Origin: Geodermatophilus nigrescens | Lineage (GTDB): Bacteria; Actinomycetota; Actinomycetes; Mycobacteriales; Geodermatophilaceae | Length of the DNA stretch: 64,000 nucleotides | Assembly: GCF_900129495.1 (NCBI RefSeq) | Contig: NZ_FQVX01000005.1 | Location: 1 to 64,000 of the forward strand | Direction: 5' to 3' | Shown: piece after piece, positions 1 through 7,999 of the stretch | Position numbering within the stretch: position 1 is the stretch's first letter | Layout: the number at the start of each line of letters is the position of its first letter | Position numbers and translations under genes: made by a program | The notes under the pieces: generated by a model | What the model saw: the letters and a program-made list of their open reading frames with translations, nothing else | Told to the model about the DNA's origin: nothing | The model's database searches: none

Positions 1-518
1 AGCGTCCACTCCGCAGCCCGGGGCAGCAGGCGGGACTCGACCTGTCGGGCCAGCGCCGGGGCGGTCCACTGCAGCACGTCCACCAGCACCATCGCCCGGC
101 GCTCGTCCAGCTCCCCGGCGGCCAGCGCGGCCCAGGTGGCCGGCAGCGACTCCCGGTAGGTCCACGCCCGCTTGGCCAGCGTGGAGGCGGTGGGGCGGCC
201 GACGTTGAGCACGACCGCCAGCTCGGCGGTGAAGAACTCCGACACCCCCGGCAACTCGGGATCCGGCGCCCACGACCCCGACCGCGCACCCGGCGTGCCC
301 GGCGGCGGGTCGTCGTCGTCGGGGGAGTCGTCGGCCAGGCCGAGGACGAGTTCCGCCTCGTAGGCGGCGGTCTGGGCCTTCAGCGCGGCCAGGCGCTGCA
401 GCTCACGTGCCTTGTGCTCCCGCGAGAGCAACGCCACCGGCAGCCGGCGGAAGGGAACGGGTCGCTCGGCGAGCAACGCGGCAAGGCCACGCTCGAAGCG
501 CGACCCGCCTGCTGACAT
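1..518 (-). CDS. DUF222-domain protein, N-terminal part (runs off the left edge)
   Basis: The first 172 residues of a protein begin at an ATG (MSAGGSRFERGL) and continue past the window edge. The helix-rich stretch with AALKAQTAAYEAELVLGLAD, then a TAELAVVLNVGRPTASTLAKRA segment split around residue 100 and an AGELDERRAMVLVDVL segment, is the pattern of DUF222. In this family DUF222 normally precedes a C-terminal HNH nuclease domain, which would lie outside the window. Such genes are multicopy in Geodermatophilaceae and related actinobacteria, and their role is not established. An Asp-rich linker (DDSPDDDD) sits near residue 65. The Shine-Dalgarno is weak. The family call is fairly secure; presence of the HNH half cannot be seen. 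Confidence 0.8.
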   Translation of the reverse strand, partial: MSAGGSRFERGLAALLAERPVPFRRLPVALLSREHKARELQRLAALKAQTAAYEAELVLGLADDSPDDDDPPPGTPGARSGSWAPDPELPGVSEFFTAELAVVLNVGRPTASTLAKRAWTYRESLPATWAALAAGELDERRAMVLVDVLQWTAPALARQVESRLLPRAAEWT

Positions 519-574
519 GACCCCAACCTACGGCGGGGGTACGACAGAAACGGCAGGTCAGTGGCCGGATCGGC

Positions 575-847
575 TCACATCCGCGTCGGGTCCACGGTCA
601 CCTCGACGGTCACGACGTCGCCGTCGTCCTTGCCGCGGCGGACCCGCGCGGGGACGGCCAGCAGCCACCCGGCGCGGCGGTCGCGCCAGACGCTCGTGGC
701 CCACGTGCTCCCGTCGACGGTGGCCGTCACCGGCACGCGGCCGAAGGGGCCGGCTGAGTCGGGCGCGTGCTCGGCGGGCACCGGCGCGAAGACCCAGCCG
801 CCGGAGCCGGGCGAGCGGACGAGCGTCGTCTCGAAGGGCACGCGCAC
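575..847 (-). CDS. DUF1905-domain protein
   Basis: This 90-residue protein has the single-domain DUF1905 pattern: an opening VPFETTLVRSPGSGGWVFAPVP, a central FGRVPVTATVDGSTWATS, then a GWLLAVPARVRRGKDDGD turn and a final VTVEVTVDP strand. DUF1905 is a small beta-barrel found alone or fused to a YdeI/OmpD-associated domain. No enzymatic activity is established. The chosen start is GTG, since no ATG lies upstream in frame. A short AGGG sits just before it. It is a stand-alone gene between the DUF222 protein and a small lipoprotein, all on the same strand. Confidence 0.8.
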   Translation of the reverse strand: MRVPFETTLVRSPGSGGWVFAPVPAEHAPDSAGPFGRVPVTATVDGSTWATSVWRDRRAGWLLAVPARVRRGKDDGDVVTVEVTVDPTRM

Positions 848-920
848 ACCCTGCCGCGGGGCACCGACAGCTCAGCCGGCGAGCAGCGCCAGCGCTACCT
901 CCGGCTCACACCCCGCGGCC

Positions 921-1211
921 TCAGCAGCGGCGTCCTGAGTCGACCTGCCAGGTCGAGTCCGGCCCCTGGACGGCGTGCAGGGTGACGTCGCCGGCGCTCA
1001 GCTCGACGCCGGTCGCGTCCTCGTCCACCACCCGCCAGCCCGTAGAAGGCACGTCCCCGGGGCCGGCGTACGCCTCCGCCGCGGCCACCGGGGAGGCGGC
1101 GCCGCCCCGGTCCGACGCGAGGGACACGGCGAACTGGTCGCAGCCGCCCAGGTCGCAGGCGGCCGTCAGCGGCAGGAGCCACAGGACGGCGAGCACCGGC
1201 AGCGTGCGCAC
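921..1211 (-). CDS. Small predicted lipoprotein
   Basis: The 96-residue product starts with a short positive end and a hydrophobic core (MRTLPVLAVLWLLPLTAAC). This ends in a lipobox LTAAC with the lipidated Cys at residue 19. The mature part is small and hydrophilic, has Cys at DLGGCDQF and ends in GRRC, so one disulfide is possible. No domain is recognised. The start is GTG and no good ribosome site is visible. It is most likely a cell-envelope protein of unknown role; the signal peptide is the only firm evidence that the frame is real. Confidence 0.6.
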   Translation of the reverse strand: MRTLPVLAVLWLLPLTAACDLGGCDQFAVSLASDRGGAASPVAAAEAYAGPGDVPSTGWRVVDEDATGVELSAGDVTLHAVQGPDSTWQVDSGRRC

Positions 1212-1235
1212 GGTCGGAGCATGACGGATCGGCGC

Positions 1236-1496
1236 TCACTCCGGGGCGCGGTGCCGCCCGCCCGAGGGTGGGGGAGGAGGCGTCGCGCGGGCCCGCTCCT
1301 CCTCGCGCTGCAGCCACCGCCAGCGGGCGGTGTCGGACGGCTCCGCCGGGAGGCCGGCCGCCTCGCGGGCGGCGCGGGCGGCGTCGGTGACGGCGATCTC
1401 GCCGGTGCGCGGACCGCGCGCGTCGACCCGTGCCTCGGCCCGGGCCGCCAGGCGCCGCGCGCGCCGGGTGGGCCGCTCGGGCGCCTGCTCGTCCAC
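1236..1496 (-). CDS. Small hypothetical protein, 86 residues
   Basis: The reading frame is open far upstream, but a strong GGGGGAGG ribosome site stands about 5 bases before GTG at 1496, so that start was chosen. The product begins VDEQAPERPTRRARRLAARA. It has a middle part with a T-G-E-I-A-V-T-D-A-A-R-A-A-R-E segment and a WRWLQREEERARA helix, and ends in a proline run. It is basic and probably helical. No family is recognised. It lies 25 bases upstream of the lipoprotein gene on the same strand and could be its operon partner. Confidence 0.5.
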   Translation of the reverse strand: MDEQAPERPTRRARRLAARAEARVDARGPRTGEIAVTDAARAAREAAGLPAEPSDTARWRWLQREEERARATPPPPPSGGRHRAPE

Positions 1497-1742
1497 GCGA
1501 CCTCCCCCCGCCGGCCGCGCCGGCCGGCGTGCGCATCGTCGCACGTCTCTCGGCAGGACCTGCCGTCCGACCAGCACCGATCCCGTGGCATCTCGCCGTG
1601 GGCGGGAGGGGACAGTGGGGCGACTGCGCCGTCCGTGACGAGCGGGACGACGCGGGGAAAGCGCCCGCGGTACCGCCCGGGACCGGTGTCCGCGCTGTGT
1701 CAGCGTCCACGCCGTGCCCGCCTCCCGCCCCCGGACCGCCCG

Positions 1743-2435
1743 GTGACCGGCCCCGCGCCGGTGCTGGTGCCGGTCCTGGCGGCGCTGGCCGGGGCGGGCG
1801 TCGGCCACCTCGTGGACCGGGCCGCCGCGCGCTTCCCGTGGCCGCGCCCGGCGACCGTCGGCGCCGTGCTCGGCGGCCGCGGTGGCGCCGCCCCGCGCGG
1901 GCTGCTCGAGGCGGCGACGGCGGCCCTGTTCCTCCTCGCCGCCCTCCGCTTCGGCCCGACGGCGGAGCTCCCGGCCTGGCTGTGGTTCGTCGCCGCGGGC
2001 GTCCTGCTCAGCGTGATCGACCTGCGCGAGCAGCTGCTGCCGAACCGGGTGCTGCTGCCCGCCGTCGCCGGCGCCCTGGTCCTGCTCACCGTCGCCGCCG
2101 CCGCGGGCGACCGCTGGGACGACCTGCTGCGCGCGGTCCTCGCCGGTGCAGCCGGTTACGGCGTCCTCCTCGCGCTGGTCCTGATCTCGCCGTCGGGCAT
2201 GGGGATGGGCGACGTCAAGCTCGCCGGCCTGCTCGGGCTGCTGCTCGGCTGGCTCGGCTGGGCCGTCGTCCTGGTCGGCTTCCTCCTCGGCTTCCTCTTC
2301 CAGGCCGTCCTCGGGCTGGCGCTTATGGCGGCCGGCCGCGCCGGGCGGCGCACCGAGCTGCCCTTCGGGCCGGCCCTCGCGGCCGGCGCCCTGGCCGCCG
2401 CGGTGCTCGCCGGCACCTGGCAGGGCCTGCTGTGA
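1743..2435 (+). CDS. Prepilin peptidase (A24 family) of the Tad pilus
   Basis: This is a polytopic aspartic protease that removes the leader of type IVb prepilins. The two catalytic Asp motifs are visible: VIDLREQLLPNRVLLP (first Asp) and GMGMGDVKLAGLLG, the GxGD signature. About six hydrophobic segments cover the 230 residues. The zinc-binding CxxC N-terminal methylase domain of full-size PilD is absent, as usual for Tad/CpaA-type peptidases. GTG was chosen because the frame upstream is a featureless Arg/Pro-rich extension. It is the first gene of the pilus locus and lies 331 bases before the Flp pilin it should process. Confidence 0.85.
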   Translation: MTGPAPVLVPVLAALAGAGVGHLVDRAAARFPWPRPATVGAVLGGRGGAAPRGLLEAATAALFLLAALRFGPTAELPAWLWFVAAGVLLSVIDLREQLLPNRVLLPAVAGALVLLTVAAAAGDRWDDLLRAVLAGAAGYGVLLALVLISPSGMGMGDVKLAGLLGLLLGWLGWAVVLVGFLLGFLFQAVLGLALMAAGRAGRRTELPFGPALAAGALAAAVLAGTWQGLL

Positions 2436-2766
2436 CCGCCGAGCGGCGCCCGTGCCCCTGGACGGGTACTGCGCGCCACCCGTCCCGGTGCTCCCGCGCA
2501 CGTTCCGTGACCGGAGGAGACCCGGGGTGGCCCCCGCGGCGCGGGCCCGCCCCCGGAACGGGCGAACGCTCCACTGACCTGCGGAGACGCACCTGAACCG
2601 CCGGACCTGAGCGGGCCTGTGGAGCGCCCGGCCTCACCCCCCGGGGGGAGACGCCGCGCCACCTGCTTCACCCGCCCGGTCGACCGGCCGAACACCACTG
2701 CGACGCCGCGACACCGGTTCACACCGACCCGGACCGCCGACGGCCGACCCTCTAGGAGAGCACCCC
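2436..2766 (+). other. Intergenic leader of the pilin gene
   Basis: There is no full gene here. A strong GGAGGAGA (2513-2520) precedes a GTG at 2527 that opens a 16-codon ORF (VAPAARARPRNGRTLH, stop at 2575-2577). This could be a leader peptide or chance. The pilin promoter must lie in this stretch, but no clear -35/-10 pair stands out. The last bases hold the pilin ribosome site AGGAG (2754-2758). Confidence 0.35.
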
Positions 2767-2964
2767 GTGACCAGCATCTTCGCCGCCCTGCAGACCCTGT
2801 CCTTCGTCGTCTCGGACCGCCTCGCGGCGGTCAAGGAGAACGAGAAGGGCGCCACGATGGTCGAGTACGCGCTGCTCGTCGCCGCCATCGCCGCGGTGGT
2901 CGCCACCGCCGTCGCCGCCTTCACCGACGACCTCACGGGCCTCTTCGAGCGCATCATCCCCTGA
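2767..2964 (+). CDS. flp: Flp/Fap-type IVb pilin
   Basis: This is the major pilin of the Tad pilus: 65 residues with one transmembrane helix. The type IVb processing site is explicit, with Gly28 before ATMVEYALLVAAIAAVV, so the mature pilin would have Glu at +5 and Tyr at +6 as in Flp pilins. The leader of 28 residues is somewhat long but carries a charged KENEKG end. GTG is the start, with AGGAG 8 bases upstream. It sits between the prepilin peptidase and the TadE-like gene, and a strong hairpin follows 37 bases after its stop, suggesting higher expression than the machinery genes. Confidence 0.93.
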   Translation: MTSIFAALQTLSFVVSDRLAAVKENEKGATMVEYALLVAAIAAVVATAVAAFTDDLTGLFERIIP

Positions 2965-3001
2965 CCCGTCGCGGCCCAGCCGCTCCCGAAGGGTCGTGCG
3001 A

Positions 3002-3034
3002 GGCGGTGCGGTGCCCTCCCGGCACCGCGCCGCC
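3002..3034 (+). terminator. Hairpin after the pilin gene
   Basis: A 14-base-pair stem (GGCGGTGCGGTGCC with GGCACCGCGCCGCC, one G-U pair) has a CTCCC loop and no T-run. Placed between the pilin and the rest of the operon, it probably attenuates or stabilises the 3' end, giving more pilin than assembly proteins. Confidence 0.55.
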
Positions 3035-3110
3035 TCCACCCCTCTCGCCCCATCCCGCCGGCCCGCCCGGCATCCCTGCCCTGACCACCCCGAGAGGACG
3101 TGCACCGGCC

Positions 3111-3542
3111 ATGCGCTCCCGGTCGAGCCGCCGTCCCCGCACCCTGCGCACCCGTCTGCTGGGGGAGCGGGGCGCCGCCGTGGTCGAGTTCGCCCTCGTC
3201 GCCCCGGTCCTGATCCTGCTGCTCATCGGCATCGTCGAGTGCAGCAAGATGTTCCAGGCGCAGAGCACCCTGTCCGCCGCCGCCCGCGAGGGCGTCCGCG
3301 TGATGGCCCTCACCAACAGCGCCGGCACCGCCCGCACGGCCGCGGTGAACGCCGCCAGCTCGCTCGGCGTCCCGGCCGGCTCGGTGACCTTCACCTTCTC
3401 CCGCGGCACCTCCTGCTCCGGCGCGACGCCGACCGACACGGTCACCGCCCGGGTCACCTACCGTCAGACCTTCGTCTCCGGCTTCCTCGGCCGCACCGGC
3501 GTCGACCTCTCCGGCACGGCGAGGATGCGATGCGGCGGCTGA
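3111..3542 (+). CDS. TadE-like pseudopilin
   Basis: The 143-residue product has a basic N-terminus and then ERGAAVVEFALVAPVLILL, a prepilin-like site with Gly21 followed by Glu at +5 and Phe at +6. This is the TadE class of pseudopilins processed by the same peptidase. One membrane helix spans about residues 22-44. The rest is a periplasmic/extracellular domain with a single Cys pair (TSCSG and RMRCGG at the C-terminus). The last 13 bases overlap the start of the next gene, indicating translational coupling. Confidence 0.87.
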   Translation: MRSRSSRRPRTLRTRLLGERGAAVVEFALVAPVLILLLIGIVECSKMFQAQSTLSAAAREGVRVMALTNSAGTARTAAVNAASSLGVPAGSVTFTFSRGTSCSGATPTDTVTARVTYRQTFVSGFLGRTGVDLSGTARMRCGG

Positions 3543-4555
3543 TCACCTCGCCGTTCCGCCGCCTCGCCCCGCGCCGCCTCGCCGAGGAGCGCGGGGCCAC
3601 GGCCGTCATGACGGCGATGCTGCTCGTCCCGCTGCTCGCCTGCGGCGCCATCGCCGTCGACGTCGCCTCCTACTACTCCGACCGCGCACAGCTGCTCAAC
3701 GCCGCCGACGCGGCGGCCATCGCCATCGCCTCGGACTGCGCCCGCGGCGCCTGCGGGGACACCACGACCACGGCGACGACGCTGCAGACCGCCAACGCCT
3801 CCGTCGCCGACTCCTTCGACGCCACCCTCCGGACGCCGGCCGTCACCGTGGGCACCCGCCGGGTCGACGTCACGACGTCGGCCGACGCCGCCCACTGGTT
3901 CGCCCCGCTGCTCGGCCGCGACGCCAGCCGGGTCACCGCCACCAGCCGCGCCACCTGGGCCCCGACCTCCGCCGGGACCGCCCGGTTCCCGCTGGTCATC
4001 AGCTGGTGCGAGTACGTCGGCCAGATGCAGCGCGACCCCAACGGCAACGCCACCATCCGCGTCAACGCGACGACCGACCTCGGGTCCCCCGAGACCTGCA
4101 TCGGCCCGGACGGGGTCACGCCGGTCCGTGTCGGCTACGCGGTGACCAACGGCGACGGCAGCAACGCCGCCTGCGGCACGACGTCGAGCATCGGCGGCTG
4201 GGTCAACCAGTACACCGGCATGTACACGACCTCCTACCGCTTGCCGGTCAGCTGCACCGAGGCGTACCTCGGCAGCCTGATCGGGACGACGGTGATCGTC
4301 CCGATCTGGGACCGGGTGGAGGGCGTGGAAGGGAGCGCACGGCTGCACGTCTACGCCTACGCCGCCTTCTACCTCGAGGGTTACGACTACATCAACCGGC
4401 TCGACGACCCGGCGCTGGTCGGCCGCTTCTCGCGCGCCGCCCTGCCGGCCGCCTCCGGCACCCCGGCCACCGTCTCCCGGACGGCGCCGGACCTCACCAC
4501 CTTCGACGCGCAGTACCGCGGCGCGTACTCCGTCTTCCTCGAGCCCCAGGGATAG
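3530..4555 (+). CDS. TadG-like pilus assembly protein
   Basis: The 341-residue protein opens with a basic stretch and ERGATAVMTAMLLVPLLACG, the TadG N-terminal signature. A single membrane helix (about residues 24-46) is followed by DVASYYSDRAQLLNAADAAA, the conserved helix of TadE/TadG-like proteins. The Glu+5 of processed pseudopilins is missing, so it is probably not cleaved. The external region has paired Cys residues (DCARGAC, WCEY, ETC, NAAC, VSC). In Tad systems TadG-like proteins anchor or stabilise the pilus at the surface. ATG at 3530 lies inside the previous gene. Confidence 0.83.
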   Translation: MRRLITSPFRRLAPRRLAEERGATAVMTAMLLVPLLACGAIAVDVASYYSDRAQLLNAADAAAIAIASDCARGACGDTTTTATTLQTANASVADSFDATLRTPAVTVGTRRVDVTTSADAAHWFAPLLGRDASRVTATSRATWAPTSAGTARFPLVISWCEYVGQMQRDPNGNATIRVNATTDLGSPETCIGPDGVTPVRVGYAVTNGDGSNAACGTTSSIGGWVNQYTGMYTTSYRLPVSCTEAYLGSLIGTTVIVPIWDRVEGVEGSARLHVYAYAAFYLEGYDYINRLDDPALVGRFSRAALPAASGTPATVSRTAPDLTTFDAQYRGAYSVFLEPQG

Positions 4556-4560
4556 GACCC

Positions 4561-5325
4561 ATGCGACGTCGACTGCTGGCCGGCTTCACGGCCCTCGCGA
4601 TCGCGCTCTTCGGCGTGATCGTGCTCGTCCGCTGGGTGCAGGACGCCGACGAGCGCGCCCGCGCCGGCGAGGAGCTCGTCTCCGTGCTCGTCGTCGACGA
4701 GGCCGTGCCGGCGGGCGCGGATGCCATCACCGTCGGCAACGCGGTCCGCACCGAGGAGGTGCCCACCCGCCTCCGGGCGGAGGGCGCCATGACCGACATC
4801 AGCGCCGCCTCCGGCAAGGTCACCACCGCCCAACTGCTCCCCGGCGAGCAGTTGCTCGAGCAGCGCTTCGCCGACCCGGCCGCGCTGCAGCCGGAGGGCA
4901 CCGTGCGCGCACCCGATGGCACTGTCGAGATCAGCCTGACCCTCGAGCCGCAGCGTGCTGCTGGTGGCCGGCTGCAGGCCGGTGACCGCGTCGGCATCTA
5001 CGTCTCCACGCCCCAGACGATCCCGGGTACCACGCAGAGCCAGCCGGTCATCGCGCGACTCGACATAGATACGAACCCTGATCTCGTGACATTCGTGGTG
5101 ACCCACGTGTCCAGCACGATGCCCGCCGACCCCGACGGCGGCACGGCGATCCCCGGGTCCCCCACGGACACCGTGACCGTCACGCTCGCCGTCCCCCCGA
5201 CGCTCGCCCCTCTCGTCGTCGCGGGCGGTGAGCTCGGGACGACGTGGCTGACGTTCGAGGGCGCCGCGCCTCCCGCCGACACGGCCGTCAACACCGCTAC
5301 CACCACCTCCGGAGGCGACAAGTGA
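4561..5325 (+). CDS. cpaB: CpaB/RcpC-type pilus assembly protein
   Basis: This 254-residue membrane-anchored protein has one N-terminal helix (LLAGFTALAIALFGVIVLV) and then a SAF-like domain, recognisable by VLVVDEAVPAGADAITVGN and LLPGEQLLEQRF, with a RLQAGDRVGIYV strand typical of the CpaB/RcpC superfamily. In Tad systems CpaB sits in the periplasm or envelope and is needed for pilus assembly. Here no outer-membrane secretin gene is present, as expected for an actinobacterium. It is preceded by a GGATAGGA ribosome site. Its stop overlaps the next start as GTGA. Confidence 0.87.
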   Translation: MRRRLLAGFTALAIALFGVIVLVRWVQDADERARAGEELVSVLVVDEAVPAGADAITVGNAVRTEEVPTRLRAEGAMTDISAASGKVTTAQLLPGEQLLEQRFADPAALQPEGTVRAPDGTVEISLTLEPQRAAGGRLQAGDRVGIYVSTPQTIPGTTQSQPVIARLDIDTNPDLVTFVVTHVSSTMPADPDGGTAIPGSPTDTVTVTLAVPPTLAPLVVAGGELGTTWLTFEGAAPPADTAVNTATTTSGGDK

Positions 5326-6509
5326 CCCAGGTCCTCACCGTCGGCGTCGGCGCCGACCTCGTCCAGCGCTTCGCCCACGCCAGCAACGGCGCGCTGCTGA
5401 ACCTCGGCGTCGAGTCGCTCGACGCCGAGGGCGGCCTGCTCGCCCGGATCGCCGAGGCCGGCAGCCCGCAGGTGGTCGTGCTCGGTCCCGCCGTGCCGCT
5501 CGAGCGGGCGTTCCTGCTCGCCGGCCACGTCGACGTCGCCGCCCCGACCACCAGCGTCGTCGTCGTGGCCCCGGCCGACCCCGACCTGTGGATGGCGGCC
5601 ATGCGCGCCGGCGTCCGCGACGTGCTGGCCGCCGACGCCGGCCCGGGCGACGTCGCGGCTGTCCTCGGCCGCGCCGGGGACCTCGCGCGCGCCCGGTGGG
5701 AGGCCACCCAGGCCGGCACCGCCTCGCGTCCCGACCACCGCGTCATCGTCGTCGCCTCGCCCAAGGGCGGCGTCGGCAAGACCACCGTGTCGACCAACCT
5801 CGCCGTCGGACTGGCCAAGGCCGGCGTCGGCCCGACCGTCATCGTCGACCTCGACGTGCAGTTCGGCGACGTCGCCAGCGCCCTGGCCCTCGCGCCGGAG
5901 TACTCGCTGCCCGACACCGTGCACGGCGCGGCCAGCAACGACCCGCTGGTCCTCAAGACCTTCCTCACCCGGCACCCCAGCGGCCTCTACGTGGTCGCCG
6001 GCAGCGAGTCGCCGGCCGCCGGCGACGCCGTGACCGCCGAGCAGGTCGGCCGGCTCATCGAGACGCTGAGCCACGAGTTCCGCTACGTCGTCGTCGACAC
6101 CGCGCCGGGCCTGTCCGACCACACGCTCATGGCGCTGGAGAAGGCCACCGACCTGGTGCTCATGAGCAGCATGGACGTGCCGGGCGTGCGCGGGCTGCGC
6201 AAGGAGCTCGACGTCCTGCAGGAGCTCGGCCTCGTCCCGGCCGGCCGGCACCTGGTGATCAACATGGCCGACTCCGCGGGCGCGCTGTCGATGGCCGACG
6301 TCGAGACGACCGTGGGCGCGCCGCTCGACGTCGTCCTGCCGCGCACCACCGCCGTCCCGCTGTCGACCAACACCGGCGCGCCGCTGCTGGAGTCCGGCAG
6401 CCGCGACGCCGTCGCCCGCGGACTGCAGACCCTGCTCGGCCGGATGCTGCCCGACGCCGGCCCGCGGAAGGCCGGCCTCTTCGGCCGCCTGCGGGCGGGC
6501 TCGCGGTGA
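5322..6509 (+). CDS. TadZ/CpaE-family MinD-like ATPase
   Basis: This is a 395-residue ParA/MinD-superfamily protein with an N-terminal receiver-like domain (about 1-125, VVVVAPADPDLWMAAMRAGV) and a C-terminal P-loop ATPase. The deviant Walker A SPKGGVGKTTVSTNLAVGLA is near residue 146, the Walker A' IVDLDVQFGD near 168, and the Walker B VVVDTAPG near 255. TadZ/CpaE proteins place the pilus apparatus in the cell, often at a pole. The GTG start overlaps the cpaB stop and the stop overlaps the next GTG, so cpaB, this gene and cpaF are tightly coupled. Confidence 0.88.
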   Translation: MTQVLTVGVGADLVQRFAHASNGALLNLGVESLDAEGGLLARIAEAGSPQVVVLGPAVPLERAFLLAGHVDVAAPTTSVVVVAPADPDLWMAAMRAGVRDVLAADAGPGDVAAVLGRAGDLARARWEATQAGTASRPDHRVIVVASPKGGVGKTTVSTNLAVGLAKAGVGPTVIVDLDVQFGDVASALALAPEYSLPDTVHGAASNDPLVLKTFLTRHPSGLYVVAGSESPAAGDAVTAEQVGRLIETLSHEFRYVVVDTAPGLSDHTLMALEKATDLVLMSSMDVPGVRGLRKELDVLQELGLVPAGRHLVINMADSAGALSMADVETTVGAPLDVVLPRTTAVPLSTNTGAPLLESGSRDAVARGLQTLLGRMLPDAGPRKAGLFGRLRAGSR

Positions 6510-7999
6510 ACCTCAACGACCGGGTGGCCCTCGCGCGCGGGGAGGCGGCCCTCGGCGCCGACCCCGTGCGGGTGGCCCGCAGCACGCCCGAGGTGATCGA
6601 GCACGGCTCGCTCGCCACCCGGGCCGCGGCGGCGCACCCCGTGCCCGAGCCCGGAGCGCTGCCGGGCCCGCGGCCGGCCGCCGACGCCGCGGTGGCCGGC
6701 GGCGACGCCCTCGGCCGGCTGAAGGACCGCGCCCGCCGGTCGCTGTTCGAGCGGCTGGGCGCCAAGCTCAGCGACGGCAACCTGCCCGAGGACCAGCTGT
6801 TCGCGATGGTCCGCGCCGAGCTGCAGCGGGTGGTCGCCAACGAGCAGACTCCGCTGTCGGCCGAGGACCGCCGCCGGCTCATCTCCGAGCTCACCGACGA
6901 GGTGCTCGGGCACGGCCCGCTGCAGCCCTACCTGGACGACCCCGCCGTCAGCGAGGTCATGGTCAACGGCCCGGACTCGGTCTACGTCGAGCGCAACGGC
7001 CGGATCAGCCGGACGACGGCGTCCTTCGCCGACGAGCAGCACCTGCGCCAGGTCATCGAGCGGATCGTGTCCCGGGTCGGCCGCCGCATCGACGAGTCCT
7101 CCCCGCTGGTCGACGCCCGCCTCGCCGACGGCTCCCGCGTCAACGCCGTCATCCCGCCGCTGGCCTTCAGCGGCTCGACGCTGACCATCCGCAAGTTCAG
7201 CCGCGACCCGTTCCAGGTGGCCGACCTCATCTCCTTCGGCACCCTATCGCCGGACATGGCCGAGCTGCTGCGCGCCTGCGTCGAGGCCCGGCTGAACATC
7301 GTCGTCTCCGGCGGCACCGGCACCGGCAAGACGACGCTGCTCAACGTCCTGTCGTCGTTCATCCCGGAGAACGAGCGGATCATCACCATCGAGGACGCCG
7401 TCGAGCTGCAGCTGCAGCAGGAGCACGTCGTCCGGCTGGAGTCCCGCCCCGCCAACATCGAGGGCAAGGGCGAGATCACCATCCGCGACCTGGTGCGCAA
7501 CTCGCTGCGCATGCGCCCGGACCGCATCGTCGTCGGCGAGGTCCGCGGCGGCGAGAGCCTCGACATGCTGCAGGCGATGAACACCGGCCACGACGGCTCG
7601 CTGTCGACGGTGCACGCCAACACCCCACGCGACGCCATCGCGCGGCTGGAGACCCTCGTGCTCATGGCCGGCATGGACCTGCCGCTGCGGGCCGTGCGCG
7701 AGCAGGTGGCCTCCGCCGTCGACGTCATCGTGCAGATCAGCCGGCTGCGCGACGGCACCCGCCGGGTCACCCACGTCACCGAGGTGCAGGGCCTGGAGGG
7801 CGACACCGTCACCCTGCAGGACGCCTTCCTCTTCGACTACTCCGCCGGCACCGACCTCAACGGCCGGTTCCTCGGCCGCGCGGTGCCGACCGGCGTGCGC
7901 CCGCGGTTCACCGAGAAGTTCGCCGAGCTCGGCATCAGCCTGTCCTCCCGGGTCTTCGGCGTCTCACCGCAGCGGCCCGCCTTCGGGGGCCGCGGCTGA
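6506..7999 (+). CDS. cpaF: CpaF/TadA pilus secretion ATPase
   Basis: This is the motor ATPase that powers pilin polymerisation: 497 residues. The N-terminal 80 residues are variable. The N-terminal PilT-like domain is followed by the Walker A GGTGTGKTTLLN (about residue 270), Asp box IITIEDAVELQL (about 293), Walker B RIVVGEVRGGE (about 342) and His box STVHANTPRDA (about 372). All motifs of the type II/IV secretion ATPase family are intact. The tail (after about 440) carries no motif. It works with the inner-membrane proteins encoded next, TadB and TadC. Confidence 0.93.
   Translation: MNLNDRVALARGEAALGADPVRVARSTPEVIEHGSLATRAAAAHPVPEPGALPGPRPAADAAVAGGDALGRLKDRARRSLFERLGAKLSDGNLPEDQLFAMVRAELQRVVANEQTPLSAEDRRRLISELTDEVLGHGPLQPYLDDPAVSEVMVNGPDSVYVERNGRISRTTASFADEQHLRQVIERIVSRVGRRIDESSPLVDARLADGSRVNAVIPPLAFSGSTLTIRKFSRDPFQVADLISFGTLSPDMAELLRACVEARLNIVVSGGTGTGKTTLLNVLSSFIPENERIITIEDAVELQLQQEHVVRLESRPANIEGKGEITIRDLVRNSLRMRPDRIVVGEVRGGESLDMLQAMNTGHDGSLSTVHANTPRDAIARLETLVLMAGMDLPLRAVREQVASAVDVIVQISRLRDGTRRVTHVTEVQGLEGDTVTLQDAFLFDYSAGTDLNGRFLGRAVPTGVRPRFTEKFAELGISLSSRVFGVSPQRPAFGGRG

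Noticed and set aside
975..1742. N-terminal extension of the prepilin peptidase frame
   Set aside because: The added 256 residues are Arg/Gly-rich, overlap minus-strand genes, and the membrane protein begins naturally at GTG 1743.
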